Origin: Alistipes sp.
GTDB lineage: Bacteria; Bacteroidota; Bacteroidia; Bacteroidales; Rikenellaceae
Assembly: GCA_019422485.1 (NCBI GenBank)
Contig: JAHZDG010000022.1
Span: 1-18,665, forward strand
DNA: 18,665 nucleotides
Direction: 5' to 3'
The notes under the pieces: generated by a model
What the model saw: the letters and a program-made list of their open reading frames with translations, nothing else
What the model was told of the DNA's origin: nothing
Database searches by the model: none
Part shown: positions 1-7,774 of the stretch, piece by piece
How the letters are laid out: each line of letters opens with the position of its first letter
How positions within the stretch are numbered: position 1 is the stretch's first letter
Position numbers and translations under genes: made by a program

Positions 1-140
1 CGACTTTTTCGGACGGTCGTCACCGTGTCAGCTTCGATAAAGTGGTCGAAGTGATGCGTCATACGGGACATGACCTCCCAAGTCTCTATAAGGAAACGGC
101 GGCCGGAGGTTTGGCCAAATATCTCGAGCATTTGAAGTAA
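1..140 (+). CDS. sdaA: L-serine dehydratase (L-serine ammonia-lyase), C-terminal end only
   Basis: The window opens inside this gene; the frame begins at base 3, the TAA stop is at 138-140, and 45 residues are visible. They end in a KETAAGGLA motif that matches the extreme C-terminus of iron-sulfur L-serine dehydratases (KETSRGGLA in E. coli SdaA), preceded by a V-EVM--TG-DLP--YKET context also typical of the alpha domain. The enzyme deaminates L-serine to pyruvate and ammonia in the cytoplasm. The 4Fe-4S cysteines lie outside the window, so integrity cannot be judged. Its product, pyruvate, links it loosely to the pyruvate kinase and acyl-phosphate genes further right. The identification rests on a short tail, and a one-chain versus two-chain (alpha/beta) enzyme cannot be told apart. 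Confidence 0.8.
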   Translation, partial: TFSDGRHRVSFDKVVEVMRHTGHDLPSLYKETAAGGLAKYLEHLK

Positions 141-204
141 AAAGCGGATGCCTTAGAAGGGAGCCGCTGTTGGAAAGAATAACTCAACACTCCCCTATTG
201 ATAA

Positions 205-241
205 TAAAAAAACGTGATCTCATTGAGATCACGTTTTTTTA
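205..241. terminator. Bidirectional rho-independent terminator between sdaA and yidC
   Basis: A perfect 10-bp stem, ACGTGATCTC at 212-221 paired with GAGATCACGT at 225-234, closes a 3-nt loop. A-run on the left and T-run on the right give a U-tract for transcripts from either side. It lies between the convergent 3' ends of sdaA (+) and yidC (-). The rest of 141-259 shows no gene. Confidence 0.9.
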
Positions 242-259
242 TCGGATGAATCGAAAGGT

Positions 260-2140
260 TTATCTGCGGCGGGCGTTGGCTTGCTGCTGACGGAGCGCTT
301 CTTCATAGCGTTCCTGCCATTTCGATTTCTTTTGCGGTTTCTTGGCGTTTTCCTTCATGCGCTGGTGAAGTTTTTCATCGCTGACACCGTACCGGAACGC
401 ATAGGTTTGCCCGATGGTAATCAGGTTGCTCACCAGGTAGTAACAGCTCAATCCGCTGGAGTAATTATTGAAGAAAAGCAACAACATGATTGGCATCATA
501 TACAGCATCATGAATTTCATACCGGCCATTTGAGGACCAGCTGAAGCTGTCTGGGAATAGTTGATGCGCGAAGAGATGTAGACCGACACGGCCATCAACA
601 GGGCAAACAGACTGACGTGACTGCCGTAGAACGGAATGTTGAAAGGCAGGTTCAGAATGCTGTCGAAAGACGAGAGGTCGTCGGCCCAGAGGAAATGTTC
701 GCCACGCAGCTCGATAGAGGCCGGGAAGAAGCGGAACATCGCGATCAGAATCGGCAACTGAATCAACAACGGCAGACAGCCCCCCATCGGATTGACTCCG
801 GCATTGCGATACAGCGTCATCATGGCCTGCTGTTTCTTCATGGCGTCTTCCGGTTTGGGATATTTGGCGTTGAGCTGATCCATTTCCGGTTTGAGCAAAC
901 GCATTTTGGCCGTCGACAGGTAAGATTTATAGGTCAGCGGAGAGATCAGTATTTTAATAATGATCGTCAACAACAGGATGATGATCCCATAGTTGTGAAT
1001 GAACTTACCCAGAATATCGAAGGTCGGGATTACCAGCCAGCGGTTGATCCAGCCCACAATCCAGCCGCCCAGCGGAACCAGACGTTCGAAGTGCAGGTCA
1101 TACTTTTTGAGGGTCGAGAACTTGTTGGGCCCGAAATAGAACGAGAAGCCGTATTCCTGCGTCTGGGGAGTGAACGGAACCGACAATCGGGCCTGGAAAG
1201 CTTTCATCCGATCAGCCGAGGGAGCGAAGGTCTGGTATTCGATCGAACCGTTCTGAAAATCTTCGTCGCCGACCAGAATCGATGAGAAAAACTGCTGTTT
1301 GAAAGCCACCCATTTCACCTTGGTGTTGATGGTTTCGGATTTGCTTTCTTTCGAATAACCGAGGTCTTCGATCGACTTCTCTCCGGGATAGTTGTAGGCG
1401 ATGGTCGTATAGTTATTCTCGTTGTCGAATCCTTTTTCATTCTGGAACGTGGTCTGTTTCCAGAGCACTCCCATATCGCCTTGGTTTTGGGCCAGTTTGT
1501 CCTGCATCCCGACAAACCGTACATCGAACGAAACGCTGTAATTATCCTTCTGGATACCGTAGCAGTATTCGATATACGAAGCCGAGTCGATCGGCAGGCG
1601 CATGGCGAAGGTTTTTTCCTGTTCGCCCTCTCCGAAGGTGAGGTTTTGCGGGTCTACCGGAGTGAAATAGTAATCCGAAGTATTGATCTGAGCCGTTCCG
1701 AAAGCCTGTTTGATGAAGAACGACAGGTCGAAAACCGACGAGTTTTCATCGAATAGTACCAAGGGCGTTCCCTGGTAAGTCTTGTAGTCTTTGAGTTCCA
1801 CAGAGGCTACCCGACCGCCGCGGTTCGAGAAAGTGACCTTCATCAGGTCGTTTTCAACGGTATAGAACTGCTCTTCACCCGTGGAAGCCGCATAGAGTTG
1901 GGCTCCCAACCGGTTCATGGCTTCCTGCCGGGCCGAGGTGTCGGCCTGTGCGGAAGTGAGGGCCGGTTGCAGCGTGTCGAGCGCAATCACTTCTTCGGGC
2001 GCAGGCATATTGGCCGCAGCGATCGAATCGGCGATGGCTTTTTGGCGGTTGTATTTTTCGAGTTGAGCGTTATTATACCACGTGAAACCGAAGAGAATAA
2101 CTCCGATTAAGAGTAAACCGATCAGTGTTTTCTTGTCCAT
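260..2140 (-). CDS. yidC: Membrane protein insertase YidC
   Basis: 626 aa YidC/Oxa1/Alb3 insertase, which places membrane proteins in the inner membrane alone or with SecYEG. Visible parts are an N-terminal membrane anchor (about residues 5-21), a large periplasmic beta domain (about 90-350) and the conserved membrane core (about 358-580). The core carries the family block NPMGGCLPLLIQLPI (450-464) and a late SSGLSCYYLVSNL segment (561-573). The groove arginine of E. coli (R366, in VRGIMYPLT) is a lysine here, K396 in IKILISPLT; charge is kept. The C-terminus (about 596-626) is a Lys/Arg-rich, probably helical tail that could touch the ribosome. The ATG at 2140 begins MDKKTLIG, directly at the anchor. 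It is the last gene of its operon, 18 nt after pyrG. Confidence 0.97.
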   Translation of the reverse strand: MDKKTLIGLLLIGVILFGFTWYNNAQLEKYNRQKAIADSIAAANMPAPEEVIALDTLQPALTSAQADTSARQEAMNRLGAQLYAASTGEEQFYTVENDLMKVTFSNRGGRVASVELKDYKTYQGTPLVLFDENSSVFDLSFFIKQAFGTAQINTSDYYFTPVDPQNLTFGEGEQEKTFAMRLPIDSASYIEYCYGIQKDNYSVSFDVRFVGMQDKLAQNQGDMGVLWKQTTFQNEKGFDNENNYTTIAYNYPGEKSIEDLGYSKESKSETINTKVKWVAFKQQFFSSILVGDEDFQNGSIEYQTFAPSADRMKAFQARLSVPFTPQTQEYGFSFYFGPNKFSTLKKYDLHFERLVPLGGWIVGWINRWLVIPTFDILGKFIHNYGIIILLLTIIIKILISPLTYKSYLSTAKMRLLKPEMDQLNAKYPKPEDAMKKQQAMMTLYRNAGVNPMGGCLPLLIQLPILIAMFRFFPASIELRGEHFLWADDLSSFDSILNLPFNIPFYGSHVSLFALLMAVSVYISSRINYSQTASAGPQMAGMKFMMLYMMPIMLLLFFNNYSSGLSCYYLVSNLITIGQTYAFRYGVSDEKLHQRMKENAKKPQKKSKWQERYEEALRQQQANARRR

Positions 2141-2158
2141 GTAGTGTCGTAAGAGCGT

Positions 2159-3802
2159 TTATTGTTTATTGGCAGGATGTTCCTTCGCATATTCGGCGGC
2201 AGCCTGTACGAAGGAGACGAACAACGGATGGGGATTGAGCACCGTACTCTTGTATTCGGGATGGTATTGAACCCCGATAAACCACGGGTGATCCGTCAAT
2301 TCAACCACTTCCACCAAACCTGTTTCGGGGTTGATCCCCACGGGTTTGAGACCGGCCTGAGTGAACTCGTCCAGGTAGTGGTTGTTGAATTCATAGCGGT
2401 GACGGTGGCGTTCGACGATTTGTCGTTTCCCGTAGGCGGCAGCCACTTTCGATCCTTCGGCCAATTCGCAGGGATATCCGCCCAGACGCATCGTACCGCC
2501 TTTTTCGGTCACCCCTTTCTGTTCTTCCATCAGATCGATCACCGGATGAGCCGTATTTTCCATTTCGGTCGAGTTGGCGTCGGCATATCCCAATACGTTG
2601 CGAGCGAACTCGATCACGCAGCATTGCATGCCGAGGCAGATCCCCAGGAACGGAATCTTATTTTCACGGACATATTGAATGGCCGTAATTTTCCCTTCCA
2701 CACCCCGATGACCGAAGCCCGGTGCAACCAAGACACCGGCCATTCCTTTGAGCTGAGTAGAGACGTTTTCGGGCGTAATTTTTTCCGAATTGATGTATTG
2801 CAGTTTGACTTTGATGTGGTGGGTCGCTCCTGCATGAACAAAAGATTCGGCGATAGATTTGTACGTGTCGGGGAGTTCGGTGTATTTCCCGACCAGAGCG
2901 ATATTGATCTGCTGTTGGGGGTGTTTCACCTTTTCCACGAACTCAATCCAACGCTTGAGGTCGGGTTCGTTATCGTGCGGAAGGTGAAGTTTTTCCAAGG
3001 CAACAATATCGAGTTTTTGTTCCAGCATCTTCAACGGAACTTCGTAGATGGTCGGTACGTCGATCGATTCGATCACCGCGCTGATGTCCACGTTGCAGAA
3101 CAGGGCTACTTTGCGACGGATTTCGTTGGACAGGTGTTTTTCCGTGCGCAATACCAAAATATCAGGTTGCAAACCGTTTTCCAGCAACTGTTTAACGGAG
3201 TGTTGCGTCGGTTTGGTTTTCAATTCGCCCGAAGCCGCCATATAAGGCAACAGCGTCAGGTGTACGATCAACGTATTGCCGTACCCCAGTTCGTAACGCA
3301 ACTGACGAACCGCTTCGATGTAAGGCAGCGATTCGATGTCGCCGACCGTACCCCCGATTTCGGTGATGATAACGTCGTATTCGTTTTTGGCGCTCAGCAG
3401 TTTGATGCGGCGTTTGATTTCATCGGTAATATGAGGAATCACCTGAACCGTTTTGCCCAGAAATTCTCCGCGACGTTCCTTGTTGATGACGCTCTGATAG
3501 ATGCGTCCGGTCGTCACGTTATTGGCCTGTGAGGTCGGAATATTGGTGAAACGTTCGTAGTGTCCCAAGTCGAGGTCGGTTTCCGCCCCGTCTTCGGTGA
3601 CATAGCATTCTCCGTGTTCGTAAGGGTTCAGCGTACCGGGGTCCACATTGATATAAGGGTCCAGTTTCTGAATGGTAACGTGGTATCCTCGAGCCTGCAG
3701 CAGGCGGGCCAACGAAGCGGAAATAATCCCCTTCCCCAAAGAAGAGGCAACTCCTCCCGTTACAAAGATAAATTTCGTCTTGTTCTTGTTTGCTAAGGCC
3801 AT
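2159..3802 (-). CDS. pyrG: CTP synthase (glutamine hydrolysing)
   Basis: 547 aa, the usual length for PyrG. It makes CTP from UTP, ATP and glutamine, the last step of pyrimidine nucleotide synthesis. The N-terminal synthetase domain starts with FVTGGVASSLGKGI (13-26, nucleotide-binding loop) and contains KLDPYINVDPGT (47-58) and EIGGTVGDIES (148-158). The C-terminal class I glutamine amidotransferase domain has GFGHRG (362-367), nucleophile Cys389 in GICLGMQ, and the His514/Glu516 pair in YHPEY, so the triad is intact. The ATG at 3802 lies 7 nt after the stop of the DUF349 gene, and its stop is 18 nt before yidC, so translation is probably coupled within one mRNA. CTP also feeds phospholipid synthesis, which fits a neighbouring membrane insertase, although that link is inference. 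Confidence 0.98.
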   Translation of the reverse strand: MALANKNKTKFIFVTGGVASSLGKGIISASLARLLQARGYHVTIQKLDPYINVDPGTLNPYEHGECYVTEDGAETDLDLGHYERFTNIPTSQANNVTTGRIYQSVINKERRGEFLGKTVQVIPHITDEIKRRIKLLSAKNEYDVIITEIGGTVGDIESLPYIEAVRQLRYELGYGNTLIVHLTLLPYMAASGELKTKPTQHSVKQLLENGLQPDILVLRTEKHLSNEIRRKVALFCNVDISAVIESIDVPTIYEVPLKMLEQKLDIVALEKLHLPHDNEPDLKRWIEFVEKVKHPQQQINIALVGKYTELPDTYKSIAESFVHAGATHHIKVKLQYINSEKITPENVSTQLKGMAGVLVAPGFGHRGVEGKITAIQYVRENKIPFLGICLGMQCCVIEFARNVLGYADANSTEMENTAHPVIDLMEEQKGVTEKGGTMRLGGYPCELAEGSKVAAAYGKRQIVERHRHRYEFNNHYLDEFTQAGLKPVGINPETGLVEVVELTDHPWFIGVQYHPEYKSTVLNPHPLFVSFVQAAAEYAKEHPANKQ

Positions 3803-3809
3803 AATCCTA

Positions 3810-5891
3810 TTACTCAGCTTGTTGTTTATCGATCATATTGATTTTTTCCACGATGGTGGCCATCTCTTCCCGGTAGCGTTTGATTTTTTCCTTCACGTCG
3901 CGAATCATCGCTTCAGCGTTTTTGCTCTTCGAGAAGAATCCGATGTTGTTTTCCAGCAGGGCAATATCCGCTTCCATTTGCTTCATCTTGTTATACAGAC
4001 GATCGCGTTCATAGCGGAGGCGTTTGTCGCCGCTTTCGCTCATGCCGGCCAGTTTGTGTTTGAAGCGTTCCAGGCGGTGTTCTTTTTCGCTGCCGCGCAG
4101 TTGGGCGAAGATAGCGTCTACGGCCTGTCGGTATTCGGTTTGGATGGCTTCCTTATATTTGATGGGAACAAAGCCGATTTCCGACCAGCGGCGTTGCAGT
4201 TCCTTGATGGCTTCGAAACCTTTGTCGCGGCTTTCTACCGTGAAGGCTTTCAGCTCTTCGAGCAGCTGACGCTTTTTGGCCAGGTTGTCTTCGTATTGGG
4301 CGTCAATCGAAGCAAAATGAGCGGCTTTCCGTTCGAAGAAGTGGTCGCAGGCTGCCCGGAACCGTTTCCAGATGGCATCCGAATGACGACGCGATACCGG
4401 ACCGATCTCTTTCCATTTCTTTTGCAACGAGATCAGTTCGTCCGTCGTTTTTTTCCATTGGTCGCTTTCCTGCAACGCTTCGGCGGCTACGCAAATTTCG
4501 GTCTTGAGGGTCAGGTTGTTTTCCATCTCCTGTTTGTTTTGGAGATAGAAGGCCCGTTTGTTTTCGAAGAATTTGTCGCAGGCGTTCCGGAAACGTTCGT
4601 AAATCTTCGTGTTATCCTTTTTGGGAGCGAACCCGATGGTTTTCCATACCTTTTGGATTTCGATGAGCTGTTCGGAAGCCTTGTTCCACTCTTTGCGGGT
4701 CGACAGCGGAGCGACAGAAAGCTCTTCGGCTTTGACGCACAATTCGGTCTTCAGTTCCAGGTTGCGTTTTTGCTCTTCTTTCAGGTGTTCGAAGTGCTCC
4801 TGGTGCCGTTTGTTGATCTTGGTGCTGGCTTCCCGGAAACGTTCCCACAGCTGATCTTTGTATTCGTTGGCAACGGGACCCGTTTCACGCCATTGTTCAT
4901 GCAGTTTCTGCAATTTGTGGAAGGCGGTGATCACCGAAGGTTCCAGCAACAGGGCTTCGGCATCTTCACACAACTGCAGTTTGATTTCATAGTTTTTCTT
5001 CAGATCCAGGTCGCGCAGCTCTTTGTTGATCTTGATGAAGTTGTAGAAGTTTTCAACGTAGAGATTGTACGTTTCCCACAGATCTTTCAGGTGGGTTTGG
5101 GGTACGGGACCCGTTTCTTTCCACCGTTTTTGCAGGTCACGGAACGTGTTGAACGTGGCGTTCAGGGTTTCGCTGCCGCCGATCAGCTCTTTGAGCTCTT
5201 CGATGATCTGCAATTTGGTTTTATAGTTTTCCTCTTTTTCCCGATCCAGCCCCGCCATGTATTCGTTGCGTTTGTCGCGATACTGGGCAAAGAGCGCTTT
5301 GAGGCGTTGTTCGTTTTCGTCGGGAGTCGGGACAAAATCTTCGAGGCTGCCTCCGCCTTCGACGAAAGCACGGCGCATTTGGTCTACTTCGGCCCGATAG
5401 GTTTTATAGAAGGCGACTTTGATGGCTTCGGCATCCCGGCGAAGTGTCTGTACGGGGCGCGTTGCCAACAACTGTTCGAAAATGGCCACCAGCTCCTCCT
5501 TGCTCTTGTGGGTATAGTCCGGAGTCTGATCCGCAGTGGCTTCCGATTCTTCCATTTCGGCGTCGGTCGTTTCGTCGCCCAAATCGAATTCCGGAGCTTC
5601 GGCGGCCAAGGCAGCCTCTTCTTCCGAGAAATCCACTTGTGAATCGTGCTGAGGATCTTCGTCATCCCCTCCGGCGGTTTCGTCTGTGGAGGCGTTAATG
5701 GGTTCGGACTGAGCTTCTGGAGTCGCCCCAACGGGTGAGGCGGCGGTGTCCGACGCCTGATTCGGAGCGGCAGTGGCAGAAGCGTTTTCTTCTGGAGTTT
5801 CGGTAGCATGAGCCACACTCGTATCCTCAATAGCCGTCATGCTATTGACTTGTTCCTCGGGAACAGGAGCGGTTTTGTTTTCAGCAGTCAT
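3810..5891 (-). CDS. DUF349 five-repeat coiled-coil protein, function unknown
   Basis: 693 aa. Residues 1-125 are an acidic, Ala/Glu/Thr/Pro-rich stretch that is probably disordered. From about 130 the protein is almost wholly charged helix and carries five DUF349 units. Each is marked by a core like LQKRWKETGPV, with the core tryptophans at 257, 334, 416, 493 and 569, a spacing of 76-82 residues. Each core is followed about 20-25 residues later by an aromatic-rich helix, for example RFRAACDHFFERK. The last 90 residues (about 600-690) look like a coiled coil. No signal peptide or membrane segment is seen, so it should be cytoplasmic. Known DUF349 proteins have no firm biochemical role that I can name. 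It is the first gene of the operon with pyrG and yidC, behind its own promoter. The ATG at 5891 is the only good start before the acidic region; Met18 is an alternative. Confidence 0.85.
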   Translation of the reverse strand: MTAENKTAPVPEEQVNSMTAIEDTSVAHATETPEENASATAAPNQASDTAASPVGATPEAQSEPINASTDETAGGDDEDPQHDSQVDFSEEEAALAAEAPEFDLGDETTDAEMEESEATADQTPDYTHKSKEELVAIFEQLLATRPVQTLRRDAEAIKVAFYKTYRAEVDQMRRAFVEGGGSLEDFVPTPDENEQRLKALFAQYRDKRNEYMAGLDREKEENYKTKLQIIEELKELIGGSETLNATFNTFRDLQKRWKETGPVPQTHLKDLWETYNLYVENFYNFIKINKELRDLDLKKNYEIKLQLCEDAEALLLEPSVITAFHKLQKLHEQWRETGPVANEYKDQLWERFREASTKINKRHQEHFEHLKEEQKRNLELKTELCVKAEELSVAPLSTRKEWNKASEQLIEIQKVWKTIGFAPKKDNTKIYERFRNACDKFFENKRAFYLQNKQEMENNLTLKTEICVAAEALQESDQWKKTTDELISLQKKWKEIGPVSRRHSDAIWKRFRAACDHFFERKAAHFASIDAQYEDNLAKKRQLLEELKAFTVESRDKGFEAIKELQRRWSEIGFVPIKYKEAIQTEYRQAVDAIFAQLRGSEKEHRLERFKHKLAGMSESGDKRLRYERDRLYNKMKQMEADIALLENNIGFFSKSKNAEAMIRDVKEKIKRYREEMATIVEKINMIDKQQAE

Positions 5892-5935
5892 CTTCGTAGG
5901 GTTTTTGCAGGAGACTCACACCTGAGTCTAAATGA

Positions 5936-5967
5936 CAAAGATAGATGATTTTTTCGGAAATAGCGAA
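5936..5967 (-). promoter_or_regulatory. Bacteroidetes-type promoter of the DUF349-pyrG-yidC operon
   Basis: Read on the minus strand, TATCTTTG (5943-5936) matches the Bacteroidetes -7 consensus TAnnTTTG. A TTCG (5967-5964), 20 bp upstream, is an approximate -33 TTTG box. Transcription would start near 5929, giving a leader of about 38 nt before the ATG at 5891. Confidence 0.65.
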
Positions 5968-5993
5968 GGCTGAGACCAAAAAGTTGCCCAGGC

Positions 5994-6010
5994 TTTTCCT
6001 AAAAGGAAAA
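5994..6010. repeat. Perfect 7-bp inverted repeat in the divergent control region
   Basis: TTTTCCT (5994-6000) and AGGAAAA (6004-6010) are exact inverted copies around a 3-nt AAA spacer. There is no following U-tract on either strand and it lies between divergent genes, so it is not a terminator. It could be an operator for the DUF349 operon, the response regulator or both; this is inference. Confidence 0.5.
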
Positions 6011-6019
6011 ATCGCGGAA

Positions 6020-6047
6020 TTAACGATTCTTTAATCGAAGTTAACGA
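6020..6047 (+). promoter_or_regulatory. Three phased direct half-sites upstream of the response regulator
   Basis: TTAACGA at 6020-6026, TTAATCGA at 6031-6038 and TTAACGA at 6041-6047 are three near-identical direct repeats starting 11 and 10 bp apart, so all face one side of the helix. Tandem direct half-sites at this pitch are the usual target of OmpR/PhoB-type winged-helix regulators. They sit 73-99 bp before the ATG of just such a regulator, which suggests autoregulation (inference). Confidence 0.45.
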
Positions 6048-6057
6048 AAATAGTACG

Positions 6058-6065
6058 TAAATTTA
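6058..6065 (+). promoter_or_regulatory. Possible -7 box of the response regulator gene
   Basis: TAAATTTA differs from TAnnTTTG only at the last base. No clear -33 TTTG is present at the expected spacing; that position is covered by the direct half-sites at 6020-6047, as at promoters where a bound activator replaces the upstream box. Weak on its own. Confidence 0.3.
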
Positions 6066-6116
6066 ACCGCTGAAAATTGCATATATCACCCGAGCACCTA
6101 ACGCTCACAACAGACA

Positions 6117-6794
6117 ATGACGATGAGTTACCGCATTCTGCTGGTCGACGACGAACCGGATATTTTGGAGTTTGTCGGATATAACCTGACCAAAGAGGGT
6201 TATCAGGTGGAGACCGCTACCAATGGTCGAGATGCCATTAAAGTGGCGTTGGAAACCCACCCCCACCTGATTTTGCTGGATGTGATGATGCCCGAGATGG
6301 ATGGCATCGAGACCTGCCAGGAGATCCGTACCCATGATGATCTCAAACATACGATGATCGCTTTTTTGACGGCTCGTAGCGAAGACTACTCCCAGATCGC
6401 CGGGTTTGAGGCGGGAGCCGACGACTACATTCCCAAACCGATTCGCGTCAAGGTGTTGATCAGTCGGATCAAGGCCTTGCTCAAGCGTCTGGAAAACACG
6501 CCGGTGGAGACGCCCGACCAGCATCGCAGCATGGTGGTGGATCGGGAACGCTATCTGATTGTGAAAGACGGACAGGAGATCGTTCTGCCGCGTAAAGAGT
6601 TCGAGTTGTTGGCCCTGCTCTACTCCAAACCCCAGAAAGTTTTTTCGCGCGATGAGATCTTTTCCAATGTATGGGGAAATGATGTGATTGTCGGAGATCG
6701 GACCATTGATGTGCATATTCGTAAGCTGCGCGAAAAATTGGGCGATCGTCATATCGTCACCGTCAAAGGAGTTGGTTACAAGTACGAAGATTAA
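6117..6794 (+). CDS. OmpR/PhoB-family two-component response regulator, no adjacent kinase
   Basis: 225 aa. The receiver domain (about 6-122) has the acidic pair Asp11/Asp12, the phosphorylation site Asp55 in LLDVMMPEMDG, Thr85 and the invariant Lys107 in the KPI motif, so it should be phosphorylated normally. The DNA-binding domain (about 135-224) is a winged helix with the family pattern LPRKEFELLALL, a VGDRTIDVHIRKLREKLG recognition-helix region, and the wing ending GVGYKYED. It resembles the RprY/PhoB-like regulators of Bacteroidetes, but the exact orthologue cannot be named. The ATG at 6117 is chosen; an ATG at 6123 (MSYRILLV) is equally plausible. It is flanked by the divergent DUF349 operon and, after a terminator, by a convergent protease gene. 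The gene stands alone and its histidine kinase must be encoded elsewhere. Confidence 0.93.
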   Translation: MTMSYRILLVDDEPDILEFVGYNLTKEGYQVETATNGRDAIKVALETHPHLILLDVMMPEMDGIETCQEIRTHDDLKHTMIAFLTARSEDYSQIAGFEAGADDYIPKPIRVKVLISRIKALLKRLENTPVETPDQHRSMVVDRERYLIVKDGQEIVLPRKEFELLALLYSKPQKVFSRDEIFSNVWGNDVIVGDRTIDVHIRKLREKLGDRHIVTVKGVGYKYED

Positions 6795-6817
6795 TTCTAT
6801 TCAAAGCCAAAGAACGA

Positions 6818-6853
6818 TAAAAGCCGGCGCTCATACGAGCGGCCGGCTTTTTA
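6818..6853. terminator. Bidirectional terminator between the response regulator and the M48 protease
   Basis: GC-rich hairpin: an arm at 6819-6832 (AAAAGCCGG, C, GCTC) pairs with 6837-6851 (GAGC, G, bulged G, CCGGCTTTT) around the loop ATAC. T-run on the right and A-run on the left allow it to work on both strands, between two convergent genes. Confidence 0.85.
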
Positions 6854-6877
6854 TGTAGGTTGATTCGGTTCGATGAG

Positions 6878-7678
6878 TTATTGGGCTGCCTCGGAAGTGG
6901 TCATGGTCGGACGTTCAAAACCGTCGGCCTGAGCTTTTTCAGCCATAGCTTTGGCGCGCGCATCGATGTCTGGGTGTGTCGAAAAAAGCTGTTGAATCTT
7001 GCCGGTTTTATTGACCCCGGAATCTTCTTGCAGTGCTTTGAGTTTTTCAAAAGAGAGAGCCATGGCCCAGGGGTTGATGCCATGTTCTTTCAGAAAATTG
7101 TAACCGTATTCGTCTGCGGCCCGTTCCTGTTTTTGAGAATATGAGGCGTTCATCAGCGATTCTCCCAGGTCGCCCAATTGGGAGCCGCTGAGTTTGGCCA
7201 TGGTGTTTCCGGTTGAGCTGATTCCATCCCGCAAGGCGGAAGTCAACAGCGAATTGCGGAAAGCGTCTTTTGTATCTTTGTTGGCCACATGGCCGATTTC
7301 GTGGCCGATGACCCCCAGAATTTCTTCGTCGGTCATAATGTCCATTAGTCCGGCAAATACACGTACGCTGCCGTCTGCACATGCAAAGGCATTTACATCC
7401 GTTACGCGGTAAGCCTTGATGTTGATGCCGTCGACCCCGTCAATATTTTTCGTGATTTTTTCTAGTCGGACCGCATAAGGGTCATCGCCTTCGCATACCG
7501 GGTTGTTGGCGTCCATCCAATCGATGTACTCTTTGACATAAGCTTCGATTTGTGCATCGCTCAAAGTGGCGGCTTGCACGGCTTTGGCTCCGGCGCTCAG
7601 CGCCTTTTGCCAGTTGAACTGAGCGGAACAGGGCATCCAGCATAGAAGCCCGATCAGCATTCCTACAAAAGTTTTCAT
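6878..7678 (-). CDS. Secreted M48-family zinc metallopeptidase
   Basis: 266 aa from the chosen start. Residues 1-19 form a Sec signal peptide (MKTFVGMLIGLLCWMPCSA, likely cut before Gln20). The Cys there lacks a proper lipobox, so a soluble periplasmic protein is likelier than a lipoprotein. The zinc site HEIGH is at 126-130 with the third ligand Glu185 in the ERAADEYG motif, followed by a FSTHPDIDAR block (232-241) that is typical of the LoiP/BepA-like M48 group. Such proteases degrade or process envelope proteins. The frame extends upstream to an ATG at 7729, but the start at 7678 is preferred. It opens the signal peptide, and a TATTTTTG -7 box lies at 7715-7708, so transcription would start downstream of 7729. 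The precise substrate is unknown. Confidence 0.9.
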   Translation of the reverse strand: MKTFVGMLIGLLCWMPCSAQFNWQKALSAGAKAVQAATLSDAQIEAYVKEYIDWMDANNPVCEGDDPYAVRLEKITKNIDGVDGINIKAYRVTDVNAFACADGSVRVFAGLMDIMTDEEILGVIGHEIGHVANKDTKDAFRNSLLTSALRDGISSTGNTMAKLSGSQLGDLGESLMNASYSQKQERAADEYGYNFLKEHGINPWAMALSFEKLKALQEDSGVNKTGKIQQLFSTHPDIDARAKAMAEKAQADGFERPTMTTSEAAQ

Positions 7679-7707
7679 AACCATCAATTCGTGGGTGTTT
7701 ATTAAGA

Positions 7708-7715
7708 CAAAAATA
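7708..7715 (-). promoter_or_regulatory. -7 box of the M48 protease gene
   Basis: On the minus strand this reads TATTTTTG, an exact TAnnTTTG match. The start would fall near 7701, about 23 nt before the ATG at 7678. No convincing -33 TTTG is seen. Confidence 0.5.
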
Positions 7716-7774
7716 GAGAAGTTTTCCAAGAAATCTATTTTCCGGGTAAAAACACGAAAAATATCCGTTTATCC

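Noticed and set aside
2162..3532. A 456-codon open frame on the + strand opposite pyrG
   Set aside because: It lies wholly inside CTP synthase, which has all its motifs; the antisense translation shows no family features.
3672..5642. A 656-codon open frame on the + strand opposite the DUF349 gene
   Set aside because: It is antisense to a well-supported repeat protein and has a Phe/Val-rich sequence with no recognisable domain; the codon bias of the real gene removes stops from this frame.
7679..7729. N-terminal extension of the M48 protease to the ATG at 7729
   Set aside because: It would place 17 residues before a clear signal peptide, and the best -7 box lies inside this stretch.
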